Part shown: piece after piece, positions 53,501 through 61,347 of the stretch | How the letters are laid out: every line of letters begins with the position of its first letter | Position numbering within the stretch: position 1 is the first letter of the stretch | NCBI GenBank assembly: GCA_035578155.1 | Contig: JAPWDM010000001.1 | Span: 160,739,498 to 160,803,497 of the forward strand | From: Brachynemurus nebulosus | Taxonomy: Eukaryota; Arthropoda; Insecta; Neuroptera; Myrmeleontidae | DNA length: 64,000 nt | Direction of reading: 5' to 3' | The notes under the pieces: model-generated | Seen by the model: only the letters and a program-made list of their open reading frames with translations | Told to the model about the DNA's origin: nothing | The model's database searches: none | Position numbers and translations under genes: made by a program

Positions 53501-56500
53501 GATGGAAACAACAACCCGCCAAAAAGCAAACTATTTTTGTAATAATACCCAGGACGTTTTATAACTGTTACAAGATCTGCAATATTTCTGATAAAAAGTC
53601 ATAAAATCCAAATAAACTAGGAAAATTATTTTCAAATAATTATTTTTTTTATTAATAACTAAAAAAATTTCTTCCAGGACTTTGATACGGATTATGTCTT
53701 TGCGGAACCACTTATATATTGTCATTTTGCGGAAGGAATTGGTGACATGAAATATATGCCTATTAAGAACTGGTCCCAGTTAACAACACTATTAAATGAA
53801 GCTCTTGTCACTTACAACGAACTGATAGCCACAATGAATTTAGTCCTGTTCGAAGATGCAATGTACCACATATGCCGGTATTAATACCTATAAAAGAAAT
53901 ATGTTCAAATTTTTATGAGTTGTGTCCCAAGGCCTGGCAAGACAAAAATTATCACAGTGAAAAATACTCGTCAGAAAGAAAAAATAAAAAAGCCATTACA
54001 ACAATAAAACAAATACCCAAAACATTAGCAGGAACTTTCATTTTTCTATGTTATTTTTAGGGCAATCAAAACGTCAAGAAGATTACTCTTTTCCTTTAGT
54101 CCCGAATCCACAAAAACAGCCAAGATATTATTCGAGAACTTAACTTAGTTCCTCAATATCGGGTTGAAACCTTGCCCATCCTACAAACCCGAGAATTGTC
54201 ATTGTATCTGCACAATCCCGACAATTTTTCTACTGTTTTTGCACCGACAAAAGTACCTCTACATTTACTCCCCGCCATTTTTATCTTGATCAACTAAGAA
54301 TACACCATTAGGGAGTAAAAAAAGAGGTCCAATATGCATACACACTTGGACATTATAGCTTCCTTCAGAACTTACATAAAATCTTAATTTGGTTGTCTCT
54401 ACTCTAATCCCTCCAAAACATCTGATAACAACTTAGAAAAGCTAGGCGTAACAAGTTGTAATTCTCAACTAAGCTGAGTAGAGAACTTTACTCATACCTT
54501 GAAAAAGATTGCCGACACAACTTAAGTTCTATAGACTTTTTTATCTTCTCAGCAAGCTACATAGATCGTTAAATATATTACCTTGCGAGACCCTGGGAAC
54601 ATTTTAATATCCTTCTTTAATTAACAAAATTTACAATTTAAATTCACTTTCTCTTTCCACGCAGCATAAATCGAATTATGGAGGCTCCACGTGGTAATGC
54701 TTTACTGATTGGTGTGGGAGGATCTGGTAAACAATCGTTGACGCGACTAGCTGCAAGTATTTCATCTTTAGAAGTTTTTCAAGTACAGTTACGTAAAAAT
54801 TATTCGATTTCGGATTTGAAAGCTGATTTTGCGGCACTTTATCTTAAAGCTGGCGTCAAAGTAATTGGTAGGTTTGGAGGATATTTTTCTTAAAGATCAT
54901 TGGCTTTCATAAAAATTTTTTCGCAGGGACAATCTTTTTAATGAGCGATTCTCAAGTTGCCGAAGAAAAATTCTTAGTAGTGGTTAATGACGTACTAGCG
55001 TCAGGTGAAATTCCTGAATTATTTGCTGACGATGAAGTAGAAAATATAATTGCTTCCGTCAGAAATGAAGTAAGTATATACAGAATGAAGTAAGTATACA
55101 GATTTTCTGATTCAGTGATAATTAAAAATCCTAAAATTGCAGGTAAAGAATTATGGATTGCAAGATACCAAAGAAAACTGTTGGAAATTTTTCATTGACC
55201 GTGTTCGTAAAACAATGAAGGTGGTCCTATGTTTTTCGCCAGTTGGTTCAACATTACGTATTCGTGGAAGAAAATTTCCAGCTCTGGTCAATTGTACGTC
55301 TATTGATTGGTTCCATGAATGGCCGCAAGATGCTTTAGAGTCGGTGTCAAAACGTTTCCTTTCTGAATTGGAAGTGTTGCCAGTAAGATTACAAACCATT
55401 TATTTGGTTAACATTTTGGTAAAATTATATTCTTCCTTGTTCCTGTAGAAAGAATTGGTTGAATCTGTTTCACTTTATATGTCGTATGTCCATGTGTCTG
55501 TTAATCAGATGTCGCAAGTATACTTACAAAATGAGAAAAGGTATAATTATACAACTCCAAAGTCGTTTTTGGAACAAATAGAGCTTTACTCAAATTTACT
55601 TACAAAACATATTATGCAAGTTAACGATAGAATCCTTCGTTTAACAAGTGGATTAGATAAATTAGCGACAACTGCCGGGGAGGTATCATCAAAGTTAACA
55701 ATCATAAATCAATTCCACAAACTTTTTTTTAGGAATCAAAATCCAGCCTTACTTAATAATGGCCAAGTTCGTACTGGATACACATTAAGTCAGAGCTCCA
55801 TATAAGGTTTATCATAAAAATATATTTTTTTACAATTTTATTTATACGTGTGCGTGCACATTCAGTGTATACGTTACTATGAGGATCAATTACCTTATAT
55901 TTTGGTTCCCTATATATCTCTTAAAGTTACTGATCCAAATCATCCAAAATAATTTTAGTTAAAAATTCATAACAAAGGACCTGTAATTTTTTAAAATTGA
56001 ATCCACAATTTAACCCTTTTAAACAAACCATATGGTAAAATTTTTTTGTCTCAAAATGCCGGACTTGTTACTGCCAAGTGATAAGTACAATAGATAAGGC
56101 TACAAAAAAAGAAAAAGAAAAAATCAAAGATCCCAACATTAAAAAAGTGAACCCTAGGAATTTACAAAAAAAATAAATTATACTAACAAGGAAAGGGCAA
56201 GAAGTCGAAAATTCAAAAAAATCTGAAACTTTATCAGTATATAGAGGGTGGCTACCTAATAACATAAAAAATATCAGTTGCTGCTAAAAAACGTTTTTAA
56301 GGGGTGAACCACCCCCTCAAAGTTGGAACACAAAAATTTAAAAATCGATGAAATTTTGTTTATACGTACCTTAAAAAGTTCTCGTAACAAATATAACATT
56401 ATTTTTTGCATTTGCACATTTTTAAGGGTTGAAACCACCCCTCAACTGTGTACTTAAAAATTTAAAAATTGACGATATTTTGTTTATATATACTATACAG

Positions 56501-56606
56501 AGCTCTAATAATAAATATAACATCATTTTTTGCATCTACAAATTTTTAGGGGTTGAAACCACCCCTTGATATGTGTACTTAAAAAATTAAAAATTGATGA
56601 TATTTT

Positions 56607-56680
<74 letters not shown>

Positions 56681-59600
56681 TATATAGAACTCTAGTAATA
56701 AATATAACATTATTTTTTGCATCTATAAATTTTTAGGGGTTGAAACTACTTCATATGTGTATTAAAAAATTTATAAATTTATAATATTTTGTTTACATAT
56801 ACTATACAGAGCTTTAATAATAAATATAACATTATTTTTTGCATCCACAAATTTTCAAACCATCCCTTCAAGTGCGTACCTAAAAATTGAAAATTTAGTG
56901 ATATTGTGTTTTATAAATATTGATATTGTGTATTATAAATATATTCTTTCACACAGTTCTAGAGGGTGAAACACCTCCTCCAAATTGTAAATTAAAAATT
57001 TCAAAACTGACAAAATTACATATACAACAAACACAACAATCTTACAATAAATATATTAAATAATGTATAAAATTAGCAATACAAATAGCTTTTAAATAAG
57101 TAAAATTAGCAATACAAATAGCTAGACTACTGTGTAGTACATGTAAACAAAATTTCGTCAATTTTTGTTTCTAATTTGGAAAGGATATTTCACCCGTATA
57201 AATGTGCGGAAGTAAAAAAAAAAAAATTATGAACCCATTTTTATGTGATATATTATGTGAATAAAATCTGGGAATTTTTAAATTTTCAAGTCGACAGCTG
57301 GAGTGGTGGTTTCACCCTCTTAAAAATGTGTAGGTATAAAAAATAATATTATATTTATTACTAAAATTTTTAATAGTATATATAAATAAAATTTCATCAA
57401 TTTTAAATGTTTTAAGCACACACTTGAAGGGGTGATTTCACCCCTTAAAAATGTGTGGACGCAAAAATTAATGTTATATTTATTATTAGAATTTTGTATA
57501 ATGAGTAAAAACAAAATATCATAAATTTATAAATTTTTAAGTACAAACATGAAGGGGTGGTTTCAACCCCTAAAGTTTTTTATATGCAAAAAATAATGTT
57601 ATATTTATTACTAGAGCTCTATAGAGTATATATAAACAAAATATCATCAATTTTTAAATTTTTAAGTACACATATGAAGGGGTGGTTTAAACCCCTAAAA
57701 ATTTTTAGATACAAAAAATAATGTTATATTTATTATTAGAGCTCTGTATAGTATATATAAACAAAATATCATCAATTTTTAATTTTTTAAGTACACAGTT
57801 GAGGAGTGGATTCAACCCTTAAAAATGTGTAAATGCAAAACATAATATTACATTTGTTACTAGAACTTTTTAAGGTACCTATAAACAAAATTTCATCGAT
57901 TTTTAAATTTTTGAGTTCCAACTTGGAGGTGGTGTTTCACCCCTTAAAAACGTTTTTTAGCAGCAACTGATATTTTTTTATGTTACTAGGTAGCCCCTCT
58001 CTACATACTGACAAAGTTTCAGATTTTTTTAAATTTTCGATTTCTTGCCCTTTCACAGATGGCGGCACCTGTACCAGTGAATATATACATGTGACAGCAT
58101 TTTGAGCCGCCATATTGAAGGACGAGTTAACTCGTCTTAATCATTTAAAGAGTTAAAAGTTAGAAGAAAGATTCATCTCACGTCACTTTGAAGCCAAATA
58201 TTTTGCAAACGAGGCTTAAAAATAAAAAGTGATTACAGGAATCATAACTTCACTTTGAATATCTTTTTAACTATATCCCACACGGTAGGGTACCTGGAGT
58301 AATTTCTCAGTTTATTTGTGGGAAATGAAAATTTTATTCATTTTCAAGCATTTCTTCTAATGATCTGGACTTTCCTAGCACCGAAATATATCTTCATTAA
58401 AAATTTTATTTACTGAGGACCACTTTCGCTCCTTTAGTTTTCTTTAACCGAACAACTTAACTGAAAAATTTTTAATTAAGAATCACATAGTGATTACAAA
58501 ATTATCAAACTGGGTCGGCTGGGGCTCGAACCAAGGATTCTTAATGATCCGTCAAACACCTTGCCACTAGGCTACCGATCCATGTCCGAGAACCACTCCA
58601 ATTCGATAAGCAATCACATATAATTACTCTCTTTAATGCGAGAAACAGTTATTTTAATTTCAAATATTACCGAATACTTGTGAACATTACTAAGTATGGC
58701 GAATTTTTGTTCATATTTAAACATACGTTAATATTCATATGCTCACCTAACGTTTAGCTTAACTGAAACTTGAACACTCGATTTCCTTTAGTATCTACGA
58801 CCAAATAATCATTGTGTTAATAAAAATCGCATAGTGACTGAAAAATTATCAAACTTGATCGACTGGGACCCAGCCGATCCCATTACCCCACTTTATATAT
58901 ATCTTACTAGTGGGTCATTACATTTCAAATCATCCAATAAAAAAATAAAATGTCACCCATGACAGATTTAGCTGAAAATTTTTTTATTAGTTTATTTAAC
59001 CATCCTAATAATCTGTACAAAGTTTAAAAAAATTATCTCTAATAGTTTTCAAGTATAAATTTTTGAAATTTAGCAAAATAGGGTTAAAATTGTGTTTCCG
59101 TGGCTATCACTTTCGGTGACGTTATAATATTAAAAAATCCATAACTTCTATAATATTTAACATAAAGTAACAATTTTTTCATCAAAATGTTCAGAAAAGT
59201 CAGGAGATTACAGGAAAAATAAGTTTGGTTAATTATCACCTTATGTTTCTATGTAATGCTCTTTGTTAGACTTAAATTTTGAGACATTTTTTAACCGACA
59301 AACAAAAAATCTTTAAAAGCGATTATTGACTAAAGGCATAGCACTAACCGTAATAATTTTTTTTTTAAATTTACCCTAAAGATGTAAATTAAAATAATCT
59401 GGAAAAAAATTAATGGTTTTTTATCCGCTAATATTTTTCAGACACGTCCGACGTCTGGAAAAGCTCAAAAAACAAGCTTTCTGGTAAAATTACCCAAAAT
59501 TCAAAACTTTTGTTTACACCATGGCAAAGATCGGAAAAAATCATACAAAATACGTTTTTGAACCATTTTTCTATATGTAATTTGGTTTCCGAGAAAAACT

Positions 59601-61306
59601 AAATTTTATAAATGGAAATTCGCTATGTTATGCAGGATGCTGCGACAGTGGTATATACGGCGACCGTTTATAAAAGTTTTTCTCGGAAATCAAGTTACAT
59701 AGAACAATTGTTCAAAAACGTATTTTGTATGATTTTTTCCGCTCTTTGCCATGATGTAAACAAAAATGTTGAATTTTGGGTAATTTTTCCAAAAAGCTCG
59801 TTTTTTGAGCTTCCAGACGTCGGATGTGTCTGAAAAATATTAGCGGGTAAAACACCATTAATTTTTTTCCAGATTATTTTAATTTACATCTTTAGGGTAA
59901 ATTTAAAAAAAAAATTATTACGGTTACTGCTCTGCCTTTGGTCAATAATTTAAAGATTTTTTGTTTGTCGGTTAAAAAATGTCTCAAAATTTAAGTCTAA
60001 CAAAGCATAACATAGAAACATAAAGTGATAATTAACCAAATTTATTTTTCCTGTAATCTCCTAACTTTTCTGAACATTTTGATGAAAAAATTATTGCTTT
60101 AAGTTATGGATTTTTTAATATAATAACGTCACCGAAAGTGATAGTCACGGAAACACAATTTTAACCCTATTTTGTTAAATTTCCAAAATTCATACCTTGA
60201 AAACAATTAGAGATAATTTTCTTAAACTTTGTACAGATTATTAGGATGGTTAAATAAACAAATAAAAAAATTTTCAGCTAAATATGACGTCATGGGTGAC
60301 ATGACCTGGATGAAGTGGCATGTAATGACCCTAGTAACTAGTATATTATATCTCACCTTGTTAGTATAATGAAATAGATATTAAAAATATTTATTTTCTT
60401 TTTATTGGAATTTGATCCCAAAAAAAAAGTTTGTGCAAGTTGTAAGTGTACAGATTTGCACAGATTTCTTATTTTGTTTTATATAAATCTAGGTAGCAGG
60501 TTTAAATGAAAAACTAAAAATTCAAGAAGTTGAATTAATTGCTAAAAATAAAGCCGCTGAAGAATTAATTGAAATAGTAAGCTCAGAAAATGAAAAAGTG
60601 GGAAAAGAAAAAGAATTTGGTTGGTTAAAATATCTTACAAATACAATAAAAACTGATTTATAAATTGAAAATTATTTGTAGCTGCTGCCGAAGAGAAAAA
60701 AGTTAAAATAATTGAAGAAGACGTTTCAAAAAAAGCAAAGGTTTGCGCAGAAGATTTAAGAAAAGCAGAACCTGCTTTAATAGCAGCTCAAGAAGCGCTT
60801 AATACTTTAAATAAAAACAATTTAACTGAATTAAAGTCATTCGGTTCCCCTCCGGAAGCAGTAGTTAACGTGTGTGCCGCAGTAATGGTATTAATGGCAA
60901 AAGGAGGCAAAATACCTAAAGACAGAAGTTGGAAAGCAGCAAAAGTAACATATTAAATAAAAATTAAAAAAATTAAAAAAAAAAAAACTTTTAAATTATT
61001 TATTTAAGATCATGATGGGAAAAGTGGACGATTTTCTAAATCACCTCATTAATTATGACAAAGAAAATATTTCACAAGAAGTCGTTAAAGCAATACAACC
61101 GTACATACAAGATCCTGAATTTGATCCAGAAAAAATTTTATCCAAATCGAGTGCAGCAAGTGGTCTTTGCGCATGGGTTATCAATATCATGAAATTTTAT
61201 GATGTATTTGTTGTTGTTGAGCCTAAACGAAAAGCGCTACAAAAAGCAAATGACCAACTGACGGAAGCTCAAAATAAATTATTAGAATTAAAGAATAGAT
61301 TAGAGG

Positions 61307-61347
<41 letters not shown>

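Noticed and set aside
58512..58581. Functional tRNA-Ile gene on the minus strand
   Set aside because: Cloverleaf is partial, U33 is missing and the anticodon stem is weak; a partial second copy of the surrounding repeat lies 300 bases away, so a SINE head is more likely.
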